Assembly: GCF_004354365.1 (NCBI RefSeq)
Contig: NZ_SJCY01000008.1
Span: 62,001 to 126,000, forward strand
DNA from: Pedobacter changchengzhani
GTDB lineage: Bacteria > Bacteroidota > Bacteroidia > Sphingobacteriales > Sphingobacteriaceae
DNA length: 64,000 nt
Direction of reading: 5' to 3'
The notes under the pieces are model-generated. The model was not told the DNA's origin, did not search any database, and saw nothing but the letters and a program-made list of their open reading frames with translations. The position numbers and the translations under genes are program-made. Positions 17,001 to 26,713 of this stretch are shown here, piece by piece. The first letter of the stretch is position 1. Every line of letters begins with the position of its first letter.

Positions 17001-18278
17001 ATGAAATTAAACATTACAAAATCAACAATGTTGGTTGCCTTACTAGGCTTATCCTCACAATTATTTGCACAAGACGCACCAATGAATTCTAAATTCGAAA
17101 AGAAAGACTTTAGAACTTTTAGTGTTGGTGCTCACGGTGGTATTTTAAGCCAAAACACTTTTTTAGGTGGAACAAGCGTTACTGCTAAAGAATTTAAAAG
17201 TATCGGTTACGGTGCATTTATGAAATTACAAGTTTTACCAGCATTAGGTTTACAAGCTGATTTCCTTCGTGGAGATGTTAAAACTTCTACTGGTCTTGGT
17301 GAAAAAGTTAATCAAATTAACTATGCGGGATCGTTAACTGCAGTATTAAACATTGCAAACTTTAGTTTTAATACTGAAAATGCAGTTTTAATTCCTTACG
17401 TAAAAGCAGGTGCTGGTTATATGAGGTCAAATTCAGATTTAGCAGGTACACGAGTTTATTCTAATAAAGAAGGATGGTACATTCCTACAGGTGTTGGATT
17501 TAAATTAGGTGTTAGTAAAGGAATCAATTTAGATTTCGGTTATGATATCAACTTCATTAAATCTCCTTCAGCTGTGAAAGGCGATTTCAACGGAGCAAGA
17601 TATTCTTATTCTCACGCAGGTATCGAGTTTGCTATTGGTGACAAAAACAAATCTCAATTACAAAACTACAGTGCAATTGCTGATTTACGTAAGCAAAGTG
17701 CTGCAGAAAGCGCTTATTTGAGAAATGCTTTATCTACTGCTGAACAAAATGCTGCTAGAGATAGAGCACAGTATGCTAAAGATATGGCTGATGATGATAA
17801 TGATGGTGTTGCAAATAAATTTGACAAATGTGCAGGTACTGCAGCAGGAACTGTTGTTGATGGATCTGGTTGTCCTTTAGTAACTCCAAAACCACAAATC
17901 ATTAAAGAAACTAAAGTTATTGTAACTGAAGAAGATCGCAAAGTATTGAAAGATGCAATCGCGAATTTAGAATTTGACTTAGGTAAATCTACAATCCGTA
18001 GCAAATCTTATTCAACTTTAAATAGAGTAGCTGCGTTATTAGTAGAGAAAAACTTTAGCTTAAAATTAGCTGGTCACACAGATATCACTGGATCAAGAGA
18101 ATTGAACTTACGTTTATCTAAAGATAGAGCTGAATCAATCAAAGCTTACTTAGTTTCTCAAGGTGCTAATGCATCAAGAATCGAAGCTACAGGTTACGGA
18201 CCTGATCAACCAATTGCTACAAACAAAACAGCAGCTGGTCGTCAAGAAAACCGTCGTGTAGAATTCACAATTTACTAA
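17001..18278 (+). CDS. OmpA-family outer-membrane protein with TSP3-like linker
   Basis: This 425-aa structural outer-membrane protein tethers the envelope to peptidoglycan. A signal peptide (about residues 1-23, ending QLFAQ) precedes an N-terminal eight-stranded-barrel-like domain (about 30-215). A linker with the calcium-binding thrombospondin type-3-like repeat DDDNDGVANKFDKCAG follows at about residues 268-283. The C-terminal OmpA domain (about 310-425) shows LKLAGHTDITGSRELNLRLS and GYGPDQPIATNKTAAGRQEN, with the Asp and Arg that bind diaminopimelate. Codon use looks more regular than in neighbours, as expected for a highly expressed gene. It is monocistronic with a strong terminator. 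Confidence 0.95.
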   Translation: MKLNITKSTMLVALLGLSSQLFAQDAPMNSKFEKKDFRTFSVGAHGGILSQNTFLGGTSVTAKEFKSIGYGAFMKLQVLPALGLQADFLRGDVKTSTGLGEKVNQINYAGSLTAVLNIANFSFNTENAVLIPYVKAGAGYMRSNSDLAGTRVYSNKEGWYIPTGVGFKLGVSKGINLDFGYDINFIKSPSAVKGDFNGARYSYSHAGIEFAIGDKNKSQLQNYSAIADLRKQSAAESAYLRNALSTAEQNAARDRAQYAKDMADDDNDGVANKFDKCAGTAAGTVVDGSGCPLVTPKPQIIKETKVIVTEEDRKVLKDAIANLEFDLGKSTIRSKSYSTLNRVAALLVEKNFSLKLAGHTDITGSRELNLRLSKDRAESIKAYLVSQGANASRIEATGYGPDQPIATNKTAAGRQENRRVEFTIY

Positions 18279-18296
18279 GCGTAAATTAAAGCACAT

Positions 18297-18333
18297 AAAA
18301 AAAGCCTTCCCGAAATTCGGGAAGGCTTTTTTT
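18297..18333 (+). terminator. Strong rho-independent terminator after the OmpA-family gene
   Basis: An 18-nt arm (A7 then GCCTTCCCGAA) pairs with TTCGGGAAGGC followed by T7. The near-perfect GC-rich stem sits 18 bp after the stop and can act in both directions, also ending the convergent alcohol dehydrogenase gene. Confidence 0.92.
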
Positions 18334-18347
18334 GTATAATAAATATT

Positions 18348-19394
18348 TTAAATTGTGCTAACATCGATAACGAAACGATATTTAACATCGCTGTTAAGCA
18401 CACGCTCATAAGCTTCATTAACGTAATTGATGTTAATCACTTCTACATCAGATACAATGTTATGTTCAGCACAGTAATCCAACATTTCTTGTGTTTCATC
18501 AATTCCGCCAATGCTCGATCCGGTAATGGTTTTGTTGCCACCTAAAAGTAAAAAACCAGTTAACTTAATAGGTTCTGGCGGAATACCAACACAAATTTGC
18601 ACGCCGTTTATGTTCAGCATATTCAAATACATATCATAATCGTGCGGTGCAGAAACAGTATCAATAATAAAATCGAAGTAACCTTTGTAATTTTTAACCT
18701 CTTCTGCATCTTTTGTAACCACAAATTTATGTGCGCCTAATTTTTTAGCATCTTCTTTTTTTGATGGAGATGTACTTAAAACAGTAACTTCAGCACCAAA
18801 AGAAACTGCGAATTTTACGGCCATGTGCCCCAAACCACCTAAACCTAAAACAGCAACTTTGTGCCCTTTGCCAATTCCCCAACGTTTTAGTGGCGAGTAA
18901 GTGGTAATACCTGCGCAAAGCAATGGCGCTACACCCTCTATTGGTAATTTTTCAGAAACGTGTACAACAAATTCTTCTGTACAAACTATTTTAGTAGCGT
19001 AGCCACCATAAGTTGGCGTTTTCTTATCGCGTTCTAATCCGTTGTAAGTCATAACGGTTTCGCCACGTTCGCAAAATTGCTCCTGACCGCCTTTACAGGT
19101 TGGGCATTCTTTACAGCTATCAACCATACAGCCAATCCCTGCTAAATCGCCGATTTTAAAGTTAGCTACTTCTGATCCTATTTCGGCAATGCGCCCAACA
19201 ATTTCATGTCCGGGCACCATCGGGTAAATAGCTGGCCCCCATTCGCTTCTAACTTGATGAATATCAGAATGGCAAACGCCACTGAACAAAATATCAATTA
19301 ATACATCTTTAGGCCCTAACTCTCTTCTCTCAAAATTCCATGGCGCTAATTTATCCGCCTTATTGTGAACTGCGTACCCTTTTGTTGCTATCAT
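18348..19394 (-). CDS. Zinc-dependent NAD(P)-alcohol dehydrogenase (YahK/CAD-like)
   Basis: This 348-aa medium-chain dehydrogenase/reductase should reduce aldehydes or oxidise alcohols with NADP(H). The catalytic-zinc residues are in SGVCHSDIHQV (about residues 36-46) and PGHEIVGRIAEIG (about 60-72). The structural-zinc cysteines lie in CKECPTCKGGQEQFCERG, and the Rossmann motif is VAVLGLGGLGHMAVKFA. The closest type is the cinnamyl-alcohol-dehydrogenase-like YahK/AdhA group of broad aldehyde reductases. A minus-strand TAAATTTG box (19411-19418) ends 16 bp before the ATG. Confidence 0.92.
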   Translation of the reverse strand: MIATKGYAVHNKADKLAPWNFERRELGPKDVLIDILFSGVCHSDIHQVRSEWGPAIYPMVPGHEIVGRIAEIGSEVANFKIGDLAGIGCMVDSCKECPTCKGGQEQFCERGETVMTYNGLERDKKTPTYGGYATKIVCTEEFVVHVSEKLPIEGVAPLLCAGITTYSPLKRWGIGKGHKVAVLGLGGLGHMAVKFAVSFGAEVTVLSTSPSKKEDAKKLGAHKFVVTKDAEEVKNYKGYFDFIIDTVSAPHDYDMYLNMLNINGVQICVGIPPEPIKLTGFLLLGGNKTITGSSIGGIDETQEMLDYCAEHNIVSDVEVININYVNEAYERVLNSDVKYRFVIDVSTI

Positions 19395-19549
19395 TATTAT
19401 ATATTTTTTTCAAATTTAAGGAATTGGAACACCATATTTAGTCACCTCAAAATGTTTAAGCGTTAACAGATTGTAAAATAAAAATCGAAAACCATCTGAT
19501 AATCGCCATTAAGTTTTTTTAATTAGCGATCTATTTCTATTTTTATAAA

Positions 19550-20197
19550 ATGGACGATGTTAAACCACTACCAGATTTATCTGCAACAGAACAAAGAGTT
19601 TTGGGTTCGCTGATTGAAAAAAGCAGAACCACACCTGATTATTACCCAATGACATTAAATAGTTTAACAACGGCTTGCAATCAAAAAAGTTCAAGAAACC
19701 CGGTTGTTAATTATGATGATGAAACGGTAATACTTACTTTAAATTCTCTAAAAATTAAAGGTTTAATCTCCACAGCAACGGGAGGTTCGAGCAGGGCAAC
19801 TAAATACAAACATAATTTAGCCATCGTTTATCCTCTACTCCCATCAGAACTAACTATTATCTGTTTGCTTTTATTGCGCGGCCCCTTAACGCCAGGCGAA
19901 ATTAATAGTAATGCTGCAAGACTCTACGACTTTGAAACCATTGAAGAGATTGTAGAACTGTTAAGAAAACTAGCAGAAGAGCAACCAGCATTTGTAAAAC
20001 AATTACCAAAAAAGACCGGACAAAAGGAAGCGAGATTTGTTCACTTATTGGGAGAGCAGTTGGAGGTTGAGGAACCAGAGATCGTTCAAACATTAAGCGC
20101 CGCTCCAGTTGATGAAGAATTAGCAAATCGGGTTGCAACTTTAGAGAAAGAGGTTGAAGAATTAAAAGAAATGGTAAACTTATTGATGAACAATTAA
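19550..20197 (+). CDS. YceH family protein (DUF480)
   Basis: This 215-aa protein of the DUF480/YceH family has the characteristic beginning LSATEQRVLGSLIEKSRTTP followed by YYPMTLNSLTTACNQKSSR (about residues 30-48). The family adopts tandem winged-helix domains, so nucleic-acid binding is plausible, but no biochemical role is established as far as I know. The last 30 residues (VATLEKEVEELKEMVNLLM) form a coiled coil, typical of the family. It is divergent from the alcohol dehydrogenase gene across 155 bp. Confidence 0.9.
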   Translation: MDDVKPLPDLSATEQRVLGSLIEKSRTTPDYYPMTLNSLTTACNQKSSRNPVVNYDDETVILTLNSLKIKGLISTATGGSSRATKYKHNLAIVYPLLPSELTIICLLLLRGPLTPGEINSNAARLYDFETIEEIVELLRKLAEEQPAFVKQLPKKTGQKEARFVHLLGEQLEVEEPEIVQTLSAAPVDEELANRVATLEKEVEELKEMVNLLMNN

Positions 20198-20343
20198 GTT
20201 CTACCGGTAGTGTACAAATAAATTTTGATTAAAAGATTTGAAAGCGCTATTCGGTAAGTTAGCAATAGTTTTAATTGAGATATTGATTGTTATAAAACTG
20301 AATATGAGTTTTTTATAAAATACAGATAAATATTATTTAAACC

Positions 20344-20892
20344 CTATTTAATTAAACTGTCTAATTTATTTGCTGCAATTTTATCGATTTTAGCTTTCTT
20401 TAATGTTGGATCATTATCAATTTTGCCTATATATTTTATCACGTATCCGCTTTTAACTTTTTGCAAAATTACTACCCTTGGTGTATCTTTAATACCGAAA
20501 AGCATTGAATATTTAAACTGAGTATCCGCCAGATATGGAAATTTGATATGCTTTTCGGCAACCTACTTTTTCATTGCCGGCATGGCATCTAAAGGATACT
20601 TCACTGAATCATCACCGTAAGGCGAAATACCTATTACAGGATATCCTAAAGTTTTATACTTATCGTCTAATGCAATAATCCTATTTTCGTATAGCATACA
20701 ATATTCACAGTTCGGAGCTATAAAAGCGAGTATAAAACCTTTTATATCATTTTGCGCATCGAGACTATACGCGCGGTCATTCACATTGGTTAACACGATA
20801 TTGTTTGTTGTATCTCCAACCATTAAAACTTTCTGTGCATGCGTTAAAGTAAATGTAAACAACAAAACGATTATTAAAATTTGCTTTTTCAT
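20344..20892 (-). pseudogene. Thioredoxin-like redoxin gene interrupted by one amber codon
   Basis: The frame opens at 20892 with a signal peptide (KKQILIIVLLFTFTLTHAQ) and a thioredoxin-fold N-terminal half with the redox pair in APNCEYCMLYENR (about residues 62-74). At codon 110 it meets TAG (20563-20565). The same frame continues without any shift for 72 more codons to a TAG at 20344-20346. The tail reads VAEKHIKFPYLADTQ, then GIKDTPRVVILQK with the cis-proline TP motif that completes the fold. A single substitution at one codon therefore separates this from a normal 182-aa AhpC/TSA-type redoxin. It may be a real nonsense mutation, an assembly error, or readthrough. It lies 21 bp after the NlpC/P60 gene. 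Confidence 0.85.
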
Positions 20893-20913
20893 TTAATTTT
20901 TCTACTAATTATC

Positions 20914-21420
20914 TTAATTAATTGACCCTGATTTAACCATAACTTTTTGATAGGCTGGCAAAGTCAAATCATCAACAATCACGCCACGGGTTGTACTTGC
21001 ATGAACAAAAAAACCATCGTTTAAATAAACCCCAACATGATCTACATCTTTACCTCCGAACGAGAAAAATATTAAATCACCTTCATTTAAATTTGCTAAA
21101 TTTTTGGTTCGGATGGCATTTGCTTGGTCGCGAGATATTCGAGGTAAAGTTTTACCATAAATTTCCTTTTCCAATAAATACACGAAACCCGAACAGTCGA
21201 TTCCGCTTTTGTCCATCCCGCCAAAGCGGTATTTTACTCCAGTCCAATCTGTAATAAAACGATAAAGTTGCTTGCTTTTTAATGCCGACATTGCATCAGC
21301 CGCTTTTGCTGCCTTTGTATCACTTTTAACGGTATATTTTCTAGCACCACAAGATGATAAGCATAACAAAATTGCTATTAAATAAAATAAGTAGGTGTTA
21401 TTGGATAAATTTTTATTCAT
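20914..21420 (-). CDS. NlpC/P60 (C40) cell-wall peptidase lipoprotein
   Basis: This 168-aa lipoprotein hydrolyses peptide bonds in peptidoglycan stems or muropeptides, acting in the periplasm. The lipobox CLSSCGARK places the acylated Cys at about residue 25. The NlpC/P60 fold follows, with catalytic Cys in DKSGIDCSGFVYLLE (about residues 70-84) and catalytic His in KDVDHVGVYLNDGFFVHAS (about 124-142). Length is typical of Spr/MepS-like enzymes. It lies just upstream of the redoxin pseudogene and 46 bp downstream of mutS, same strand. Confidence 0.93.
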   Translation of the reverse strand: MNKNLSNNTYLFYLIAILLCLSSCGARKYTVKSDTKAAKAADAMSALKSKQLYRFITDWTGVKYRFGGMDKSGIDCSGFVYLLEKEIYGKTLPRISRDQANAIRTKNLANLNEGDLIFFSFGGKDVDHVGVYLNDGFFVHASTTRGVIVDDLTLPAYQKVMVKSGSIN

Positions 21421-21466
21421 TGCACTACAATTTTTAGAAGCAATACTATGCCAACCTTTAAATCAT

Positions 21467-24079
21467 TTAATTCTTAATCAATCTTTGTATTTCATCAAGT
21501 TTCAGCAAAGCCTCTACCGGAGTTAACGCATTTACATCGAGATTATTTAAATTATCTCTAATTTTTACCAAAACTGGATCATCAATGGCGAACATTTGCA
21601 ATTGATAGGCCTGATTTTGTACCTTTTTAATACTGTCTTTTATACTCTGTCCCTCCGTCCTATCTATCTCCAATTTTTTCAATATTTCATTTGCACGAGA
21701 TATTAATTTAGGAGGCATGCCGGCCATTTTAGCAACATGAATACCAAAACTATGCTCACTTCCACCAGGCACTAGCTTTCTTAAAAAAATAACTTTATTA
21801 GTCATCTCTTTAACAGAAACATTAAAATTTTTGATGCGAGGCATAGTGTTGGCCAATTCGTTTAACTCGTGGTAATGCGTGGCAAACAACGTTTTCGGTC
21901 TCGATGTTGGGTGCTGATGCAAAAACTCGGCTATGGCCCATGCGATAGAAATTCCATCATAAGTACTCGTTCCTCGACCAATTTCATCCAGAAGAATTAA
22001 ACTGTTATCAGAAATGTTATTTAAAATACTGGCCGTTTCATTCATTTCTACCATGAAAGTACTTTCTCCAGATGAGATGTTATCAGAAGCACCAACACGG
22101 GTAAATATCTTATCAACCAAACCAATATCAGCAGCCTTTGCAGGCACAAAACACCCCATTTGGGCCATTAAAACGATTAATGCCGTTTGCCTTAGTATGG
22201 CCGATTTACCGGCCATGTTGGGGCCTGTAATCATTATAATCTGCTGATTTTCCGTATCTAAATACACATCGTTGGTAATGTATTCTTGTCCGGCAGGCAA
22301 TTGCTTTTCGATTACTGGATGTCTTCCACCCTTAATATCGAGTTCTTTAGTATTGTTAACCTTTGGCTTTGTATAATGATTTTTTTCGGCCAGTTGCGCA
22401 AAACACAATAAACAATCCAACTGCGCTATTAAATACGAATCGAGTTGAATTGGTTTGATGTAACTTGCCGTATCGTACATCAATTCGTTATACAAGCGTA
22501 TTTCTATGACTTGAATCTTTTCTTCTGCACCTAAAATTTGATCTTCATATTCCTTTAATTCGGGCGTAATATATCGCTCTGCGTTAACCAAAGTTTGTTT
22601 ACGAATCCATTCCGTTGGTACTTTATCTTTATGGGTGTGGGTAACTTCCAAATAGTACCCAAAAACATTATTAAAAGCTATTTTTAAAGATGGGATACCC
22701 GTTGCTTCCGCTTCGCGTTTTTGTATTTGAACTAAGTAATCTTTACCACCAAACGCAATTTTACGAAGACGGTCTAATTCATCATCAATACCATCGGCAA
22801 TTACATTTCCTTTAATCAGCAACGCAGGAGGATCGGGCTGTAATTCCTTTTCAATCCGTTCTCTGATGGTTACACATGGATTTAACTGATCGGCAATTTT
22901 GATTAGAAATTGATTTTTAGAGCTTGCAGCGAGATTTTTTACGGCTTCGATATGTGTTAAGGCTCTTTTAAGCGCAATTAGCTCTCGCGGACCAACACGT
23001 TGCAAACCCACCTTAGAAATGAGTCTTTCAATATCGCCAATTTGTTTAATATGTGTTAAAAACTCTTGTTGTAAATCTATATTTCGAACAAAAAAATCGA
23101 CCATTCCTAAACGCTCTTCTATGGGCTTAAGCTCTTTCAATGGCATAATAATCCACTTTTGAAGCAAACGTGCCCCCATTGGCGTACAGGTATGATCCAA
23201 AATATCGAATAATGTAACAGCGTGATCGTTAGGTGAATTTACCAATTCCAAATTCCGAATGGTAAACCGATCTAACCACATGTATTTATCTTCTTCAATT
23301 CTGCTAATGGAAGTGATGTGTTGTAAATTACGGTGTTCGGTTTCACCCAAATAATGTAATATTACGCCAGCGGCGATAATTCCACTTTGCAAACGCTCTA
23401 TTCCAAAACCTTTGAGTGATACAACATCAAAATGCTTGGTTAACGTTTCTTCTGCATAATCAGCGGTGTATGGCCATTCATCTAAACCAAATGTATAGAA
23501 GCGATCGCCAAATTGCTCCATAAAGATTTGGCGTTTCGATTTCTGAAAAATAACCTCACTGGGTTTAAAACCCTGTAAAAGCTTATCAATATAATCGCTA
23601 TTTCCCTGCGCAATCATAAATTCGCCGGTAGATATATCTAAAAATGAGATGCCAATTTGAGTTTTATCAAAAAAAACTGAAGCTAAATAATTGTTTGTTT
23701 TTTGATTTACAATATTATCACCATAAGCAACACCGGGCGTTATTAATTCTGTAACACCTCTTTTTACAATTGTTTTAGTTGTTTTAGGATCTTCGAGCTG
23801 ATCGCAAATGGCAACACGTTGCCCTGCCCTAACCAATTTTGATAAATAATTATCTAAAGAATGGTGCGGAAAACCCGCCAGCTCCAAAGCGCCTCCGTTA
23901 GGTCCTGTACCTCTTCTTGTTAAAACAATACCTAAAATTTGCGAAGTTTTAATGGCATCTTCGCCAAAGGTTTCGTAAAAATCGCCAACCCTAAATAATA
24001 AAAGTGCACCAGGATATTTCGCTTTAATAGCGTTGTACTGTTGCATTAACGGGGTTTCTTTATTCTTCTCTTTAGCCAA
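21467..24079 (-). CDS. mutS: DNA mismatch repair protein MutS
   Basis: MutS recognises mismatches and small loops and recruits MutL. The 870-aa protein has the mismatch-binding domain I with the F-x-E motif inside [18 protein letters not shown] (about residues 27-44). Connector, lever and clamp domains follow, then the ATPase with Walker [15 protein letters not shown] (about residues 615-628), [12 protein letters not shown] and the composite-site segment LFATHYHEL. The frame has no upstream ATG near the homologous start. It opens at TTG, giving [15 protein letters not shown]. An ATG eleven codons later is the alternative. Confidence 0.96.
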   Translation of the reverse strand: MAKEKNKETPLMQQYNAIKAKYPGALLLFRVGDFYETFGEDAIKTSQILGIVLTRRGTGPNGGALELAGFPHHSLDNYLSKLVRAGQRVAICDQLEDPKTTKTIVKRGVTELITPGVAYGDNIVNQKTNNYLASVFFDKTQIGISFLDISTGEFMIAQGNSDYIDKLLQGFKPSEVIFQKSKRQIFMEQFGDRFYTFGLDEWPYTADYAEETLTKHFDVVSLKGFGIERLQSGIIAAGVILHYLGETEHRNLQHITSISRIEEDKYMWLDRFTIRNLELVNSPNDHAVTLFDILDHTCTPMGARLLQKWIIMPLKELKPIEERLGMVDFFVRNIDLQQEFLTHIKQIGDIERLISKVGLQRVGPRELIALKRALTHIEAVKNLAASSKNQFLIKIADQLNPCVTIRERIEKELQPDPPALLIKGNVIADGIDDELDRLRKIAFGGKDYLVQIQKREAEATGIPSLKIAFNNVFGYYLEVTHTHKDKVPTEWIRKQTLVNAERYITPELKEYEDQILGAEEKIQVIEIRLYNELMYDTASYIKPIQLDSYLIAQLDCLLCFAQLAEKNHYTKPKVNNTKELDIKGGRHPVIEKQLPAGQEYITNDVYLDTENQQIIMITGPNMAGKSAILRQTALIVLMAQMGCFVPAKAADIGLVDKIFTRVGASDNISSGESTFMVEMNETASILNNISDNSLILLDEIGRGTSTYDGISIAWAIAEFLHQHPTSRPKTLFATHYHELNELANTMPRIKNFNVSVKEMTNKVIFLRKLVPGGSEHSFGIHVAKMAGMPPKLISRANEILKKLEIDRTEGQSIKDSIKKVQNQAYQLQMFAIDDPVLVKIRDNLNNLDVNALTPVEALLKLDEIQRLIKN

Positions 24080-24187
24080 AATTGATATTAATTTACAAAA
24101 GCCATAAAGATAACACGATTAAACATTCTATGGCTGTTTTATTGAAAATTTAAAAAAGATTTTTTGCAAAATTAAACGGTAGCCAAC

Positions 24188-24895
24188 TTATAAATATTGC
24201 GTAACCAACATGCCAATAACAATTGCAATACCGAAACTTAAAAGCGTGCCGATGAGCACGTATTCAGTTAGTTTAATGTCGTGCGCTTCTTTTAAATCGC
24301 CAAACCGGAATATAGATTTTGCAGCAAGTAAAAAACCTACAGCTTCGAAGTGCTGGGTAATTAAAAATAGAAAAATCAGTAATCTTTCTAAAATACCAAT
24401 ATACTTACCTGCGTTTTGTAGCGAATTAGTTTTATTCTGATCATCTGCTGGCAACCATTTCGCAATAATTACTTTCATAATTATGGATGTAGGCATCGTT
24501 AAAAAAAGCAACCCAGAAATCAAAATCCATGTCTTAACTTCGTTAAAGTAACTAATATTAATCTGGCCGTTGTAATAAATATTCCAAATTAAAACAATTG
24601 AACAACAATGAAAAAATTGATCGATAAAGAACAATACCCTTGCATTTTTTTTAGTTTGAAATGAGATTTTAAATGCATCAATAATAAAGTGAATTATACC
24701 AATTGAAAGTGCTACTTTCCAGACACCTACGCTCCAAAAAATTAGAAATATTAAAATAATGTGGATTAGAACATGTAAATATAACCACTTTGACCTAAGC
24801 TTTTTACTTTCTTTATCCTTAACCCAAGCATTAGGTTGTAAAAAGAAATCGCCAATTAAATGTGCGAGCAGGAGTTTAATTAGGTATATATCCAT
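24188..24895 (-). CDS. DUF3307 membrane protein (SatD partner)
   Basis: This 235-aa integral membrane protein has DUF3307 in its N-terminal half: LLLAHLIGDFFLQPNAWVKDK (residues 8-28) is the family signature, followed by HVLIHIILIFLIFW and IHFIIDAFKISFQ. About six hydrophobic segments span the whole length. The function of DUF3307 is not established to my knowledge. Its ATG overlaps the stop of the upstream SatD-family gene by one base (TAATG), so the two are translationally coupled. The family frequently co-occurs with SatD, and conserved His and Asp residues in membrane segments hint at an enzyme or transporter. Confidence 0.85.
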   Translation of the reverse strand: MDIYLIKLLLAHLIGDFFLQPNAWVKDKESKKLRSKWLYLHVLIHIILIFLIFWSVGVWKVALSIGIIHFIIDAFKISFQTKKNARVLFFIDQFFHCCSIVLIWNIYYNGQINISYFNEVKTWILISGLLFLTMPTSIIMKVIIAKWLPADDQNKTNSLQNAGKYIGILERLLIFLFLITQHFEAVGFLLAAKSIFRFGDLKEAHDIKLTEYVLIGTLLSFGIAIVIGMLVTQYL

Positions 24896-25506
24896 TATTT
24901 AGCCATTAGTAGGTTTATTTTTTTACGATAAAGCTTATCCATCTCCATAATCTCCGAAAAGTGTGCACGCTTTAATGCTTCACTTACTGATGATTGGGTT
25001 CGCCCAGAAATCATGGCCAACTCACTTTGTACAGCGTTTTCATTTTCTAAGGCCAGTTTTACCATTTCTGCTGCCACAATTCCCCAGCTGTCCATTGCAA
25101 TTAGTGCAAGCTTAAGCATTACATTTATTTCTTCATCAAATTCAGAAAAAGACGTTTTAATGGCTAAGTTAACTTTCGATTGTTTTAGGCTATCAAATGC
25201 TAATCCTGAGTAGGTAAATGCATCTCCATTAGATTCTGACAGCTTTTTACGCTTAGTTTTAACCTCGCCAATGCCTATACCCATCCTAACATCTGCAGGC
25301 TTGTTTATCCTAATGCAAGCTTTTAAATAGGCTACATTTATTATCGCCTTTTCTGGCTCAATTTGTATCTGAAAACTATCTCCCCGATAAATTTCCCACT
25401 TATTATTCGGTTCAGATACCAATTTAAGCGCACTTTTTAAGCTTAGTAGCCAACTGTCTTTAATTTTTCTGGAGCCTACAATATCACCTGTTACAATACA
25501 AATCAT
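24895..25506 (-). CDS. SatD-family protein with C-terminal helix-turn-helix
   Basis: This 203-aa protein has the SatD-family N-terminus MICIVTGDIVGSRKIKDS, followed by WEIYRGDSFQIQIE and RMGIGIGEVKTKRKKLSES. These resemble the glycine-rich loops of nucleotide-cyclase-like folds. From about residue 160 the sequence NAVQSELAMISGRTQSSVSE fits a helix-turn-helix, with SGRTQSSVSEALKRA as recognition helix, so the protein may bind DNA. SatD is named from the Streptococcus mutans acid-tolerance locus; its biochemical role is unclear. Three palindromes of one sequence begin 37 bp upstream of its ATG, suggesting autoregulation, possibly shared with the divergent repair operon. Confidence 0.8.
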   Translation of the reverse strand: MICIVTGDIVGSRKIKDSWLLSLKSALKLVSEPNNKWEIYRGDSFQIQIEPEKAIINVAYLKACIRINKPADVRMGIGIGEVKTKRKKLSESNGDAFTYSGLAFDSLKQSKVNLAIKTSFSEFDEEINVMLKLALIAMDSWGIVAAEMVKLALENENAVQSELAMISGRTQSSVSEALKRAHFSEIMEMDKLYRKKINLLMAK

Positions 25507-25543
25507 GTACTAATATATCTATAAAAATTCAAACTTTCAAAAA

Positions 25544-25621
25544 TTATCGGGTATTTAGCCGATAATCCTATTTATCGGGTAATTAGCCGATATTTTCGAT
25601 TATCGGGTATTTAGCCGATAA
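25544..25621. promoter_or_regulatory. Three phased palindromes TTATCGG-N8-CCGATAA between satD-like and exonuclease genes
   Basis: Copies lie at 25544-25565, 25572-25593 and 25600-25621, a strict 28-bp period. Copies 1 and 3 are identical across 22 bp (spacer GTATTTAG). The middle one has spacer GTAATTAG and loses the final A of the right arm. The array is almost exactly centred: 37 bp from the SatD ATG and 39 bp from the exonuclease ATG. This has the look of a cooperative operator for a dimeric HTH protein controlling both directions. SatD itself is the natural candidate. Confidence 0.8.
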
Positions 25622-25660
25622 TACTGTAAAACTTAAATATATTTTTTTTGTTTATTAATC

Positions 25661-26713
25661 ATGGCGTTAATCACATTTACTAAAAGAGGAATATATTGCA
25701 AGCAGGGCGATTTTTATGTAGATCCTTGGTGGCCGGTAGATTATGCGGTAACGACACATGGACATAGCGACCATGTGCGCTTTGGGAATAAGCACTATTT
25801 GTGTCACACCTTAACAAAACCCATAATTAAACGTAGAATTAGCGAAGATTTAAATGTAGAAACGCTCAATTACGGCGAAAGTATTGTTAGAAATGGTGTA
25901 AATATTTCATTTTATCCTGCGGGTCATATTATTGGTTCTGCACAGGTCCGCTTAGAATATAAAGGAGAAATATGTGTTATTTCGGGCGATTACAAAATAG
26001 AAGATGATGGCATTAGCGATGTGTTTGAGCCTGTAAAATGCCATTCATTTGTTTCGGAGAGCACTTTCGGTTTGCCAGTTTACAAATGGCAAAAGCAAGA
26101 TGTAGTGTTTGATAAAATTAAAAATTGGGTTGGCGATAACATCAATCAGCAGAAAACAAGCATATTAATTGCATACAGTTTAGGCAAAGCACAACGCTTA
26201 ATTAAAAACCTTGCTGGTGATGTTCCAATATACGTACACAACAGCATTGCAAATTTAAATGAGGTAATTATAAAATCGGGCGTTAATCTTCCAGAAACTA
26301 TCAGAATTACACCAGATATTACAAAGGATGAATTACAGAAAGGCATTGTGATTGTTCCGCCTGCCATGAGAGATAGCCGTTGGATTAAAACCTTATCTCA
26401 TCCGGTAACGGGTATTTGCTCTGGATGGATGCAAGTTCGTGCACACCGCCGCTGGCAAAGTGCAGATGCAGGTTTTGCATTGAGCGACCATGCCGACTGG
26501 CCGGGTTTAATGGAGGCTATAAAGGCAACAGAGGCAGAAAAAGTGTATGTAACCCATGGTTTTACAGCAGCGTTTAGTCGGTTTTTAAATGATAGTGGAA
26601 TCGAGGCTGAAGAGGTAATGACGAAGTTTGGACAAGAAGATGATGAAGAGAATAAAGTAGATATGGATGCTACTGAAGATCGAAATGTTGAAACTATAAA
26701 TCAATCAGTATGA
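25661..26713 (+). CDS. Ligase-associated DNA exonuclease (MBL fold, beta-CASP)
   Basis: This 350-aa metallo-beta-lactamase/beta-CASP nuclease is related to SNM1/Artemis and CPSF73. The metal motif THGHSDHVRFG (HxHxDH) lies at residues 31-41, the next ligands in PAGHIIGSAQVRLE and ISGDYKIEDDG, and the beta-CASP part ends with FALSDHADWPGL and VYVTHGF. It is the Exo component of the four-gene Exo-Lig-Lhr-MPE DNA repair module described in Pseudomonas putida and other bacteria. Its last four bases overlap the ligase ATG (ATGA). Expression is probably governed by the upstream triple palindrome. Confidence 0.93.
   Translation: MALITFTKRGIYCKQGDFYVDPWWPVDYAVTTHGHSDHVRFGNKHYLCHTLTKPIIKRRISEDLNVETLNYGESIVRNGVNISFYPAGHIIGSAQVRLEYKGEICVISGDYKIEDDGISDVFEPVKCHSFVSESTFGLPVYKWQKQDVVFDKIKNWVGDNINQQKTSILIAYSLGKAQRLIKNLAGDVPIYVHNSIANLNEVIIKSGVNLPETIRITPDITKDELQKGIVIVPPAMRDSRWIKTLSHPVTGICSGWMQVRAHRRWQSADAGFALSDHADWPGLMEAIKATEAEKVYVTHGFTAAFSRFLNDSGIEAEEVMTKFGQEDDEENKVDMDATEDRNVETINQSV

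Noticed and set aside
25544..25621. Palindromic triple as a mini-CRISPR or origin iteron
   Set aside because: Spacers are only 6 bp, copies are palindromic and centred between two divergent starts, and no replication genes adjoin, so an operator is the better reading.
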